DNA from: a virus
IMG/VR virus record: IMGVR_UViG_3300006112_000008
Location: 1-64,000 of that record
DNA length: 64,000 nt
Strand: one strand, 5' to 3'
A program made the translations under genes and the position numbers. Position 1 is the stretch's first letter, and every line of letters starts with the position of its first letter. This document shows, piece by piece, positions 27,374 through 35,996 of the stretch. The notes beneath the pieces were generated by a model, which made no database searches, was not told the DNA's origin, and was given only the letters and a program-made list of their open reading frames with translations.

Positions 27374-27393
27374 TTCCTATCTGTGGATAGGAA
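27374..27393 (-). other. Hairpin overlapping a stop codon
   Basis: TTCCTATC (27374-27381) pairs perfectly with GATAGGAA (27386-27393) around TGTG. It spans the TAG stop of the GP88-like gene. Confidence 0.45.
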
Positions 27394-28111
27394 ATTGTAT
27401 GTGTCTCAATTCTCCTGTTTTAAGAGTTCTATCTATACAGGCCCTGCATCTGCTACAGGCACCATAGTCTTTTGTACTCTTTAACTGCTTTGCTACAGCG
27501 GGGCATGTTAGGAATTTTCTGTCATTTATTTTGTCCTCGGGGAAGTTATCTCCCATCCAGGCAATAGCCACATTAGGATAATTTCTATACGGCTCATATG
27601 CCTCTAACACAGCATCTATGTTAACTGGGTCACAGCTAATATAGATAGACATGTTTTTTACCTCAGCCAGGATAGGTATTGCAAATAAGGATCTGGTATA
27701 TCCCCAGAATCTTACTAGCGGCCATTCCTCCATAACATGGGCCCAAGCTCTTGCATATTCCTCATTGAAGAAATCCCCACCCATGTGTAGGCGGAAATAC
27801 TGCTTCATGAATCCTCCGTTAAGAAGAAACTTCAACAATGTATTTCTAAGGATTTCAACCTTTAGTGAGTAATCTGCGTTGAGTAACATGAAAGTATTGT
27901 AATCTTCTGTCTTCTTGTAGTTTTTGTATATCCTGCTTGTGGTGCAGGCATAACAAACATCCAAGCAACCCTCTTTACCCTTGGTCGCTCCTGGACAGGT
28001 ACCACCTTCATTAATCTCTCCTGTTTTTAACCCAAAAGTATTCTTATGCTCTTTAAAGAATCTTGTTTTCCTGTTTTCTGATAACTTTAAACTTAGTAAG
28101 CTTTTAGCCAT
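27377..28111 (-). CDS. GP88-family phage protein (Cys-rich)
   Basis: A 244-residue protein. The N-terminal LSLKLSENRKTRFFKEHKNTFGL, then the Cys cluster GTCPGATKGKEGCLDVCYAC, the FRLHMGGDFFNEEYARAW region and the C-terminal CSRCRAC match the mycobacteriophage gene product 88 family, which is widespread in phages and of unknown function. The Cys pattern suggests metal or iron-sulphur binding. ATG 28111 overlaps the upstream stop (TAATG), so I prefer it to the longer frame. Confidence 0.7.
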   Translation of the reverse strand: MAKSLLSLKLSENRKTRFFKEHKNTFGLKTGEINEGGTCPGATKGKEGCLDVCYACTTSRIYKNYKKTEDYNTFMLLNADYSLKVEILRNTLLKFLLNGGFMKQYFRLHMGGDFFNEEYARAWAHVMEEWPLVRFWGYTRSLFAIPILAEVKNMSIYISCDPVNIDAVLEAYEPYRNYPNVAIAWMGDNFPEDKINDRKFLTCPAVAKQLKSTKDYGACSRCRACIDRTLKTGELRHIQFPIHR

Positions 28112-28311
28112 TAAAATTGAATGTGTTCTTCTGCTTCTTGTTTTTCTTTCACTGTGTCTGATACCTCGTAGCTGCACCTGTTGCACATTGTTACTACACA
28201 GGTATCTCCGGCTGTATTCCTACACGTCCAGCTAGAGAAGTCTTCACTTCCACAGCACGGGCATTCTTCAGTTTTACTAATTGCTAATTTTGTTTTTTTC
28301 TTGATGGTCAT
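28111..28311 (-). CDS. Zinc-ribbon protein (66 aa)
   Basis: CPCCG, then SWTCRNTAGDTCVVTMCNRC gives two CxxC pairs typical of a zinc ribbon. The rest is charged. It lies between the polymerase and the GP88-like gene with 1-base spacing on each side. It could bind nucleic acid or a protein partner. Confidence 0.65.
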   Translation of the reverse strand: MTIKKKTKLAISKTEECPCCGSEDFSSWTCRNTAGDTCVVTMCNRCSYEVSDTVKEKQEAEEHIQF

Positions 28312-28312
28312 A

Positions 28313-31006
28313 TTAGTTAGCCCATTCCCAGGTTTGCTTGGATTTATTCCAAACAGTTTCTTTTTCGAATATTTTCTTACCTTTCCATCTGTCGCTAACC
28401 ACTAGCTCGCAACCAAGATTATCTCCTGTGGCAATTTTTGTATAATCACAGAAAACATATCTAAGAATCTCTGGCAGGTAGTTACCATTCATGAGATCCT
28501 TGTGAGCTACCCAGTAATTAGCATCATGAACTACGTTTACTGGATAAATATATTTCATCCATAAACCTTCGTCTTTCAATATTTTACGCACATTCACAGA
28601 GGCTTCCCACATAAACAAAGCTAACTCAGAAGCCACAGGAAAAGCCAAACTCTCATTCAACCATCCTGCTTTTATACCAAAGTTATCTGTTTTTTCATAG
28701 GATAACTGCATGCCTCTTGCGTTAGATATTCTTTCATGTGCATTAACCTCTGCATTACAGGCTTCTCTATAAGCCATGTATGTGTCATATCTCTTCCAGG
28801 TATCCAAAGCATATTGGATCAGTTCTAGCGGAACCCTCAATCCGTTTTCTGCATAGATTTCAGCTTGAATAGGTATAGCCGCATAATCCAATCCTGCTGT
28901 GTATGAAACCCGGAATGTAATACTCTTGGATATAACGTATTTAGAAACATCTTTCTTTGATAGTTCAGGATCTTGGAAGTATTCCCTCATTTTTGTTTGA
29001 TGGAAATTACCTGCCCTGATGTCGCTTATGAATTTAGGATCTCCACTGAGGAAAGCCATAATCGCCAAGTCTGCACCAGCAATGTCTAGCTCTACCCAAT
29101 GATAATCTGGATCACCTGAATAAAATATGTTTCTTATATTCGCCGGTAATTTATCGCTATGTTTCTTCTGCTCTTCTGTGGGCATTAATGAATATCCTGG
29201 TACGAAGATATTTGGAATGTGCGCCAACACCTTTGAAGCAGGATTCTGCACATTAGGTGAGCTAGAAGATCTGAAGTTTTTTAGTAGCTCGAAGAAGCTA
29301 GCATGGATTTTTCCATCACCAGCAATAGCTGCCCAATAACTCTGTTTAAGTGGTTCGTCTTCATCAGCTTCTTCTCCATCCAACTGCTCAGCTTCGTCTA
29401 ACGTAACGCCTTTCTTGGATAAGAACTTTGTAGCGAATACACCTATCCTAGAAATATTCAACAATAGCTCTACTGCCCTGTGCTTCAGTTTCAGTTCTTC
29501 TGAGTCATTCTCTTCCATATCCTCCTCAAGCTCGAACTTGATAGTGGACAAGGATTTACCATTAGTTGATGGAGAGAATAATCTTTGAGTCTGAGGTGAC
29601 TGCTTCTCATACCATACTCTGGGCTTGGGTGATTTGCCTGCCTTTGTATAATATGCCGGAGTAAGCTTTAGTATGTTAAACATGAAATCCTTCTTCTGTA
29701 GAGAAGAGTTTGGATTAAATCCTTTTATACCAAAGTTTTTCTCCATGAATTCATCCATCTCGGTTCTGAGGCTCTCATACTTTTCAACATATTTATCCGT
29801 AATCTCTCTTAAAACTTTCATGTCTATGGGAATGCCTGTGCTTTCCATATCCAGGAAGTAGTTTGTGAGAGGAAGATAAACCTCGCTGTAGTAACGCCAT
29901 AAGTGCTTAGGGAAATTACCCCGCATGTTCAGGCATGCCTCTCTGTGAGAAACAGCGTCACCAGCGCAATAGTCATAGTACACTTCAGGCTCGAAAAACT
30001 TCATCTTGGCCAGCGCATTCTTGGGTAACTTATGCTCACGCATTTTCCTGTAGAATGGCACATAGTAAGGAGTGTAGTTTGTAAACTTCTTAATGCCGGT
30101 ATCCAACCCCTTGGATAATCTGGAATCATAGAAAGCCACAGCCTTCATTCCGTCAAAGCCCATTGTCTCGTCTGCTAGTTTGAAACCTCTATGTGTTAGT
30201 CGTAAATCGTCAGCCCTGATGTTCCAGCCCAATCTATCCGCTTTAGGATGCTCTAGAATGAGCTTCATGGTGTTCAGTAGCTCAAGATTCTCGTGTTCGC
30301 CGTCAGGGGCTATGTTAAGAACCACAGCAACATCTTTCTCACACGAGTACTGAAACTCATACATCACCTCATCATCCGTGAATTTACTTCCGTACCACTC
30401 AGCGTCATAACCTATAGAGAACATTCCCCTGGATATATAATCATTAAGAATAGTTATGTTCTCCTCAGGAGAATTAACTATCTTATATGTGTATTTATCA
30501 TATTGGAGGTTGTTATCCACAGCCTTCTTAGCCAGCATGAAGATATCCTGGAATTCAGGTCTTTTTGTAGGATCCTGCACAGTAACCATACCTGCGGAAT
30601 AATTTGCAAGTAGCTTACCATAAGGAGAATCTATGATCTCACCAACATAGTCTCCCATCTTCATGTTGGTCTTCATCATTCTCTTGAATACCTCCGCACC
30701 CAGGCTAATGATAATCTTTGGCTTTATCTCTTCTATTTCCTTGTCTAACTTTTCACTCCAAAACTCAATGTCTTCTGCCGGGGGTTTGGGTTTGCTACCT
30801 ATTCCGTTTCTCACCATAGCCGTGAAGTAGCATTCTTCTATAGGTATTTCCGCTATTTCTATGGCATCTATTACTTCGTTAGCTGAACCTCCCGCCCTAC
30901 CGAAGTAACCGACCTGTAAATCGTCTTTTGATGGGTGAGAAAATACAATCATGTATTTTGCTCCAGGGCCTCCTCTTGGTTTTACTTCTACTTTATTTTC
31001 GTTCAC
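28313..31006 (-). CDS. UDG-like domain fused to family A DNA polymerase with 3'-5' exonuclease
   Basis: An 897-residue replicative polymerase. Residues 1-165 (IVFSHPSKDDLQVGYFGRAGG, FTAMVRNG, KIIISLGAEVF) match a family 4/5-type uracil-DNA glycosylase superfamily fold. The exonuclease follows: YDAEW (Asp201, Glu203), GWNIRADD (about 261-267) and YYDYCAGDA (Asp350). In the polymerase domain motif A is VELDIAGADLA (Asp641), motif B is KSITFRVSYTAG (Lys694, Tyr702) and motif C is VVHDAN (His827, Asp828), with Ala in place of the usual Glu. It starts at GTG 31006. Confidence 0.85.
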   Translation of the reverse strand: MNENKVEVKPRGGPGAKYMIVFSHPSKDDLQVGYFGRAGGSANEVIDAIEIAEIPIEECYFTAMVRNGIGSKPKPPAEDIEFWSEKLDKEIEEIKPKIIISLGAEVFKRMMKTNMKMGDYVGEIIDSPYGKLLANYSAGMVTVQDPTKRPEFQDIFMLAKKAVDNNLQYDKYTYKIVNSPEENITILNDYISRGMFSIGYDAEWYGSKFTDDEVMYEFQYSCEKDVAVVLNIAPDGEHENLELLNTMKLILEHPKADRLGWNIRADDLRLTHRGFKLADETMGFDGMKAVAFYDSRLSKGLDTGIKKFTNYTPYYVPFYRKMREHKLPKNALAKMKFFEPEVYYDYCAGDAVSHREACLNMRGNFPKHLWRYYSEVYLPLTNYFLDMESTGIPIDMKVLREITDKYVEKYESLRTEMDEFMEKNFGIKGFNPNSSLQKKDFMFNILKLTPAYYTKAGKSPKPRVWYEKQSPQTQRLFSPSTNGKSLSTIKFELEEDMEENDSEELKLKHRAVELLLNISRIGVFATKFLSKKGVTLDEAEQLDGEEADEDEPLKQSYWAAIAGDGKIHASFFELLKNFRSSSSPNVQNPASKVLAHIPNIFVPGYSLMPTEEQKKHSDKLPANIRNIFYSGDPDYHWVELDIAGADLAIMAFLSGDPKFISDIRAGNFHQTKMREYFQDPELSKKDVSKYVISKSITFRVSYTAGLDYAAIPIQAEIYAENGLRVPLELIQYALDTWKRYDTYMAYREACNAEVNAHERISNARGMQLSYEKTDNFGIKAGWLNESLAFPVASELALFMWEASVNVRKILKDEGLWMKYIYPVNVVHDANYWVAHKDLMNGNYLPEILRYVFCDYTKIATGDNLGCELVVSDRWKGKKIFEKETVWNKSKQTWEWAN

Positions 31007-31008
31007 TA

Positions 31009-31215
31009 TTATATATGGTTAGCTTGTGGTGGGTCATACTCAAATCCCAGTTTTGTTCCTTCTGGTAAAATATAACCCACAGATATCAAGAATTTCTCAA
31101 AAGCGTCCATCACTTCTATAAGAGAAGCCTCTGGATGTATCTCTACTGATATTATTGCCGGATTATATGTAGGAGGTGATTTGATAATGAATGTGTGATC
31201 TTTTTGTGTAGTCAT
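31009..31215 (-). CDS. Small protein (68 aa) between helicase and polymerase
   Basis: I chose ATG 31215, 1 base after the helicase stop. The short beta/alpha protein (TFIIKSPPTYNPAIISVEIH, then IEVMDAFEKFLI) is not recognised. Position suggests a replisome accessory role. Confidence 0.5.
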   Translation of the reverse strand: MTTQKDHTFIIKSPPTYNPAIISVEIHPEASLIEVMDAFEKFLISVGYILPEGTKLGFEYDPPQANHI

Positions 31216-31216
31216 T

Positions 31217-32629
31217 TTATAAAAATTTACCATCTGCTGACGGCAATAGTTGTTGCTTGTCAGGTATGTTATTAAACCTAGATTTATTTTTTTTACCTGT
31301 TAGCTTTGGTACTAAATCTATTTCTGTTTGCTCTCTGGCTTCTCCACCAACATCGGATGTATCAAAACGCATAAATTCCATATTTGCTCTGTGAGGAACA
31401 AAGAAGTTCTTTGTGTGTCTGGCCTTGATAGAGAAAATATTAACTATCTTGGCATCGGGTCCGTCCTTTCCTATACCTACCACAATATCTGCAGGCTTGA
31501 TCACTCCCTTGAATCCAGATATCTCTGCGTTTGTAAAGTGGCCTTTCATCTTTCCAGTGGCCTGGTGAAGCAGCCATACAGAAAACTTATGTTCCCCATT
31601 AATCAAGTGGTTTGATAAATCTTCTACCTCGAAAGCTATCTTTGAGTATTTCTCCCAAGATGCGTCTGTACTTTCAGCGGGCTCCATGTAATCCATCTGG
31701 TCTATATAAACAACCTCCGGAATAAATCCTGTTCTTTCTGCATACCTGTCCAGATAAGCTCCGATATCTTTGGCGGTCATGGCTATGCCTTTTAAGTTTT
31801 CAACTTTCAAATTACGCATAACCTCACGCTCCTCGTCGGTCATATCATTCCATTTACTTATTACCTCGGCCTCAGCTACTGCTTTTCCCTGGTGAAGGTC
31901 AGAATAGCTCACGCAAAAATAGTTAGAATAGAACCGAGCAATGATATGCTCTGCAGGTTCTTCCATAGACAGATACATTACCCTATGCCCTAGCTTACAT
32001 GTCTCTAATGCAGAATGTACAGCCATTGCCGTTTTGCCTCCACCAGAGTAACCCAGGATCATTCCAAACTCTTGAACACCCAGTCCCTTGATTATCGCGT
32101 CAATCTCTCTAAACCCGGTAGGGAAAGTTTTTCTCTTTTTACCGAACACAGGGCGGTCGAAAGGCGTGAAAGATAATTCCTCTTCGTTGATAGCTGCGTC
32201 CTTAAAGTCGAACACCAATGAGTTCAAGCTAGCTGCAATCTTATCTGGATCTTTTTCTGCGGTTCTAAGAATCGCCCCAAATCTACGCTGCTTCAACATC
32301 TTAGGCAGATGTTCCATGATGTAGTCTGAATTCAGCGGACTGTCATCATAGATCCATCCGTAGAATTCTCCTATCTGTTCCTCTTGGCCTTTACTTAGTG
32401 CCCCTTTGTTCAGATAGCTCTTCAGATTAATAAGCATCAACTTTTCGTTTATAGGTGCTTCATTGATCTCCAGAGCGATTTGTATAAATGCCTTGTATAT
32501 ATCTATTCCGCCAAAGTCTTCAGGCACGATTTTTAGGTTTTTAGCCAGGGCAAAAACCTTTGGCTCTCTGATAATATTTTTTATTACCAGTTCAATAAAA
32601 TCCGCATCATTGTAAATATCGTTATTCAT
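31217..32629 (-). CDS. DnaB-like replicative helicase
   Basis: A 470-residue protein. A helical N-terminal domain (1-150) precedes a RecA-fold helicase domain with Walker A GYSGGGKT (193-200), YLSMEEPAE (219-227) and Walker B VVYIDQMD (about 306-313). This is the DnaB/gp41 family and would unwind DNA at the fork. It overlaps the upstream gene by 4 bases (ATGA) and shares its operon with primase and polymerase. Confidence 0.85.
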   Translation of the reverse strand: MNNDIYNDADFIELVIKNIIREPKVFALAKNLKIVPEDFGGIDIYKAFIQIALEINEAPINEKLMLINLKSYLNKGALSKGQEEQIGEFYGWIYDDSPLNSDYIMEHLPKMLKQRRFGAILRTAEKDPDKIAASLNSLVFDFKDAAINEEELSFTPFDRPVFGKKRKTFPTGFREIDAIIKGLGVQEFGMILGYSGGGKTAMAVHSALETCKLGHRVMYLSMEEPAEHIIARFYSNYFCVSYSDLHQGKAVAEAEVISKWNDMTDEEREVMRNLKVENLKGIAMTAKDIGAYLDRYAERTGFIPEVVYIDQMDYMEPAESTDASWEKYSKIAFEVEDLSNHLINGEHKFSVWLLHQATGKMKGHFTNAEISGFKGVIKPADIVVGIGKDGPDAKIVNIFSIKARHTKNFFVPHRANMEFMRFDTSDVGGEAREQTEIDLVPKLTGKKNKSRFNNIPDKQQLLPSADGKFL

Positions 32630-33168
32630 TGTATTCTTTCTACGTCTAATTGTTTGGATTTAAGAAACGTTAAGAGCTCGGCCGTCATCTCTTTCCGCGC
32701 TGCCTCACTGTAAGCTTCGATTATTTCTTTTACTGGCTCTTTTGTGGCTAGTATTCTGAACCAGGCATAAAATCTTAGCCTTGGATTTAACAAAGTAGAT
32801 ACGGCATCTCTACCCATCTCCAGCACCATGTGCCTTAGCATCTCTTTCTGATATTCATACAGTTCCTCTAATGGAACGCTGAAATTTTTACTATAATCTA
32901 TAGCCACTTGGTTTGCTGAAGTGGATCCAAAATAACTTGGATAAAAATTCTCCCTATGCCCATCCAAGCTCTCCAATAGGGCAATAGCATATTGTTCTGG
33001 GGTTATTTTGTGCGCCTTACAGAACACAGCGGCTTTCTTAAACGCTTTTTCAAATGCAGGAGCAGAATGATAGATATAGTGAGGCTGCACCAAACAACGC
33101 AGCCTGATATATTCACTCTCTAGTCTGTCTTTTAAATCTCGCAATTCAGAATCTTCTACTTCGTCCAT
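32626..33168 (-). CDS. Hypothetical replication-operon protein (180 aa)
   Basis: Not recognised. It is all-alpha by inspection, basic and aromatic. It overlaps the primase gene by 13 bases and the helicase gene by 4, an arrangement in which helicase loaders often occur, but no ATPase motif is present. Confidence 0.5.
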   Translation of the reverse strand: MDEVEDSELRDLKDRLESEYIRLRCLVQPHYIYHSAPAFEKAFKKAAVFCKAHKITPEQYAIALLESLDGHRENFYPSYFGSTSANQVAIDYSKNFSVPLEELYEYQKEMLRHMVLEMGRDAVSTLLNPRLRFYAWFRILATKEPVKEIIEAYSEAARKEMTAELLTFLKSKQLDVERIQ

Positions 33169-34073
33169 ATGTCTTTTATGATTTTCTTTAAATCCTCTGT
33201 GGTTGCTTCGTCAGGAGAGGAGAATCCATAGTCTCTAGGATCTACATTAATACACTTCCTGCCGTTAGCATTGAATTCTTCCGCCAACTCTCTGGCCTTT
33301 TCCTGTGTTGCATCTTCACCATCAAGCATTATGGTTATTTTTTTCCATTCCTGTATGAGTTGTTTTTGATTAGAAGATATGCCCTTACCTAATGTAGCCA
33401 CGGCGTTCATGCACTTGAGAGCTTTTTTTGCCCCCTCTACAACTATCACATGGTCGAATTTTTTAGCCACATCATAGTTGAATAGATAATCTCCTTTAGG
33501 AAACAGATGGAGGTAACGCATATACTGCAAGCGATCACCGTTGAATGTTCCAGGAATAAACCTGAGCTGCCATCCCACATATTCTCCTCTGTGTATTATA
33601 GGAAAGTGTATGCTCTCTGCTGTGTTTATCTTGAACCCAGAGTCAAATGATATATTTATTCCTCCTGATTGAGGTATGTATCCTACCCCCAGATAGAAGT
33701 AATATTCAAAGTTTGTGAGATGGTCTTTCTTTAAGAATTGCACCGCTGGATGATTTTCATCTAGTGATTCAAAGCCCACGATATCTGTGTATGGTGGAGT
33801 CTTGGCGTGAGGATAATCTTCTTGCTGATCTACCTCAGAAGAGGAGAATGATTGAAATTCTAGCGCGTCTCCTTTGAGTAAATCACTAACCTTGAGCATC
33901 TGCCCGCAAATAAAGCAATTACTCACTGCCCACCCAGGAGAGATGTATCTTTTCATCTTCTTCGAATCCTTGGGATCGCAAGTAGGACAGCATACTCTGT
34001 AGCTACCTCCACTCACACCCTTGGCTTTTCCAAACCTGTCTTTTAGTTTTTTGAGTAAGTAGCTATTTACCAT
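33156..34073 (-). CDS. DnaG-type primase (zinc finger plus TOPRIM)
   Basis: A 305-residue protein from ATG 34073, which has the leader CAAATACACACAAA. An N-terminal zinc finger has Cys28 or 29, Cys32, Cys53 and Cys56 (CCPTC, then CFIC). The TOPRIM part shows VIVVEGAKKALK and ITIMLDGEDA. It is shorter than bacterial DnaG and lacks a helicase-binding C-terminal domain. It makes primers for the fork. It overlaps the downstream gene by 13 bases. Confidence 0.8.
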   Translation of the reverse strand: MVNSYLLKKLKDRFGKAKGVSGGSYRVCCPTCDPKDSKKMKRYISPGWAVSNCFICGQMLKVSDLLKGDALEFQSFSSSEVDQQEDYPHAKTPPYTDIVGFESLDENHPAVQFLKKDHLTNFEYYFYLGVGYIPQSGGINISFDSGFKINTAESIHFPIIHRGEYVGWQLRFIPGTFNGDRLQYMRYLHLFPKGDYLFNYDVAKKFDHVIVVEGAKKALKCMNAVATLGKGISSNQKQLIQEWKKITIMLDGEDATQEKARELAEEFNANGRKCINVDPRDYGFSSPDEATTEDLKKIIKDIWTK

Positions 34074-34089
34074 TTTGTGTGTATTTGAT

Positions 34090-34121
34090 GTGGTGTGATG
34101 GAAATTAACCCACCACACCAC
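34090..34121 (-). other. Intercistronic hairpin with TTAATTTC loop
   Basis: GTGGTGTG (34090-34097) pairs with CACACCAC (34114-34121). Read leftward the loop is GGTGGGTTAATTTCCATC, sharing TTAATTTC with hairpins at 13436 and 18243. It lies 16 bases upstream of the primase start. Confidence 0.55.
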
Positions 34122-34137
34122 CATAGTCAAATGAAGT

Positions 34138-35613
34138 TTACCTGATTTTTTTGATATGCTTGGTTTGATGCCAATCAATATCTTCAATACTATCAACTTC
34201 GTTTATTTTCCAGCCTTGCTCCTTGTAATACTGTATTCTTTTTCTAGCCATTCCGTTAAGCACAGGGTCATGGTCATCCATAAAATCAATCAGGATAAAG
34301 TGGGTTTTTTCTGTTAACCCAAACTTATCTATCTGCTCTTGGGTAAGTATTCTACTGCCTCTCAAAGCTTCCTGAAGTACTTCGACCTTTGATGATCCAC
34401 CTGCTCCCTGTATCACGACTCTGCAGTTAGGAATATCCACACCCGCCCTGAAGGCATCTGTGGCAATTAATCTTTGAAATTCGTTATTAGCGAATTCCAG
34501 AGCTATATCTTTTTGCTGCTTGTTTGTTAGTGCAAAAGAGCCTACTGATTTTTTGCTAGACTCTCTGTGTAAATACTTTGTACCTGGTGGTAAATATTTA
34601 TATAGGGGAATCAAGTGATCTTTCACATGATCCACAAATATTATAGTTTGCCACCCTTCTGGTATCTTAGTACATACCTGCCCAATCAGCTCGTTCCTAA
34701 CAGCACAGCCCTTGATGCCGTGCTTTATCTTGGTTTCTATAGATGAGTATGCCCCAAACACATAGTCTTTGGGCATATTTAACATATACACAACCCCAGG
34801 CACAACAGCTCCTGATTCTTCTGCATCTGTGTATGGAAAGTAAATCAAGTCTTCACCAAACAAACCAACCAATAGCTTATCACTGTTATTGAATAAACCC
34901 TCTGTGGTGGCACTAAATCCGAACACACGTTTAGGTCGCAAAACCTCCATGCAGTTCTTAAATGTAGGGCTACCCGCGGATTGCATTTCATCAACAAGTA
35001 ATAATTCACATTTTTCCAGTGAGCAACTCTTGAGGCTTTTGAATGTGGTGATTGTTATGTCATTACTAACATCATGCACACCATCACCAACAAGACCTAC
35101 ATGCTTTTCAGGGAAAAATGTTTTAAACTTCTGGTAGGTTTGTCTAACTACTTCTTTTAACGGAATAGCCAATATTGTGTTTAAGCCATTCCACGCGGCG
35201 TAAGTAACTGCGGCAATATGGGTTTTACCAACTCCACCCGCCGCATTGATTACTCCACTGTCTTGTTCTCCCTTTATTATCAAATCAGCCACCAGCGGTA
35301 TCTGATAGTCTCTAAGTTTGAACTGTTTTATTCTTTCCCAATCCACAGGGGGCAGGGCTGACCGTAGGTCAATCACGTTATATGTGTCATGATTCCTATG
35401 AATCAACCCTGTTAATTGATGGAAAAACCCAGGCAACGTGAATGCATAACCATCACTATCCAAAGAGTACAGCAGCTTTTCTACAAACACACAGTCGCGT
35501 TTGTATTGTATAGTCTGCATTTCTCTATGATGATACTTGAGATACTTGGCCATATACGGAGTAAACGGCTTTAGTCTCAACCCACCATCAAACCTGGTTA
35601 TTTCTATCTGCAT
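34138..35613 (-). CDS. Superfamily II helicase (UvsW-like)
   Basis: A 491-residue protein. LRDYQIPLVADLIIKGEQ (Q/motif I region), AAGGVGKTH (Walker A), LLVDEMQ (DEAD box variant), GFSATTE (motif III) and the C-terminal helicase domain with DAFRAGVDIPNCRVVIQGAGG and QEALRGSRILT. The layout matches phage UvsW-type branch-migration helicases. It lies with the Rad50/Mre11-like and primase genes, as in T4-type recombination-dependent replication. Confidence 0.85.
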   Translation of the reverse strand: MQIEITRFDGGLRLKPFTPYMAKYLKYHHREMQTIQYKRDCVFVEKLLYSLDSDGYAFTLPGFFHQLTGLIHRNHDTYNVIDLRSALPPVDWERIKQFKLRDYQIPLVADLIIKGEQDSGVINAAGGVGKTHIAAVTYAAWNGLNTILAIPLKEVVRQTYQKFKTFFPEKHVGLVGDGVHDVSNDITITTFKSLKSCSLEKCELLLVDEMQSAGSPTFKNCMEVLRPKRVFGFSATTEGLFNNSDKLLVGLFGEDLIYFPYTDAEESGAVVPGVVYMLNMPKDYVFGAYSSIETKIKHGIKGCAVRNELIGQVCTKIPEGWQTIIFVDHVKDHLIPLYKYLPPGTKYLHRESSKKSVGSFALTNKQQKDIALEFANNEFQRLIATDAFRAGVDIPNCRVVIQGAGGSSKVEVLQEALRGSRILTQEQIDKFGLTEKTHFILIDFMDDHDPVLNGMARKRIQYYKEQGWKINEVDSIEDIDWHQTKHIKKIR

Positions 35614-35614
35614 A

Positions 35615-35806
35615 TTAATCCTCTATGATTTCTCTCAAGAAACTTTCAATGATGGGGTATATCAATATTCCTCCTAGTCCACCCAGTATAAAATTTATAT
35701 AGGGCTTATCTAAAAGCAATCCCACATAAATTGCTACGAACATAATAACCCTAACCGTAGGGCTTAAGTTATACGTTCTTAGCTTTTGTAGGTTTTTGTG
35801 TTCCAC
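35615..35806 (-). CDS. Small membrane protein (63 aa)
   Basis: Two hydrophobic segments, VIMFVAIYVGLLL and INFILGGLGGILIYPIIESFL. It overlaps its upstream neighbour by 38 bases. Function unknown. Confidence 0.5.
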   Translation of the reverse strand: MEHKNLQKLRTYNLSPTVRVIMFVAIYVGLLLDKPYINFILGGLGGILIYPIIESFLREIIED

Positions 35807-35996
35807 GGTTTTTGTTTTTTGGCTTGCTGGGATTATTGTTCGGTTTTGAGCCAGACAATACCCTGTTAGCGGTAGATTGCGCTATATCTGTTAACTTTGT
35901 ACTTTTGTCTCTGCTGTTCCAAGCATGAAACAATGACGCAGTCGTGATTATCAAAGAGGCGATGTTTTGTTTTATATTATTTTCTTGTTCACTCAT
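35769..35996 (-). CDS. Small basic-tailed protein (75 aa)
   Basis: An N-terminal helix and a Lys/Asn/Pro-rich C-terminal tail (SKPKNKNRGTQKPTKAKNV). It starts on the last bases of the Rad50-like gene (ATGA). Not recognised. Confidence 0.5.
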   Translation of the reverse strand: MSEQENNIKQNIASLIITTASLFHAWNSRDKSTKLTDIAQSTANRVLSGSKPNNNPSKPKNKNRGTQKPTKAKNV

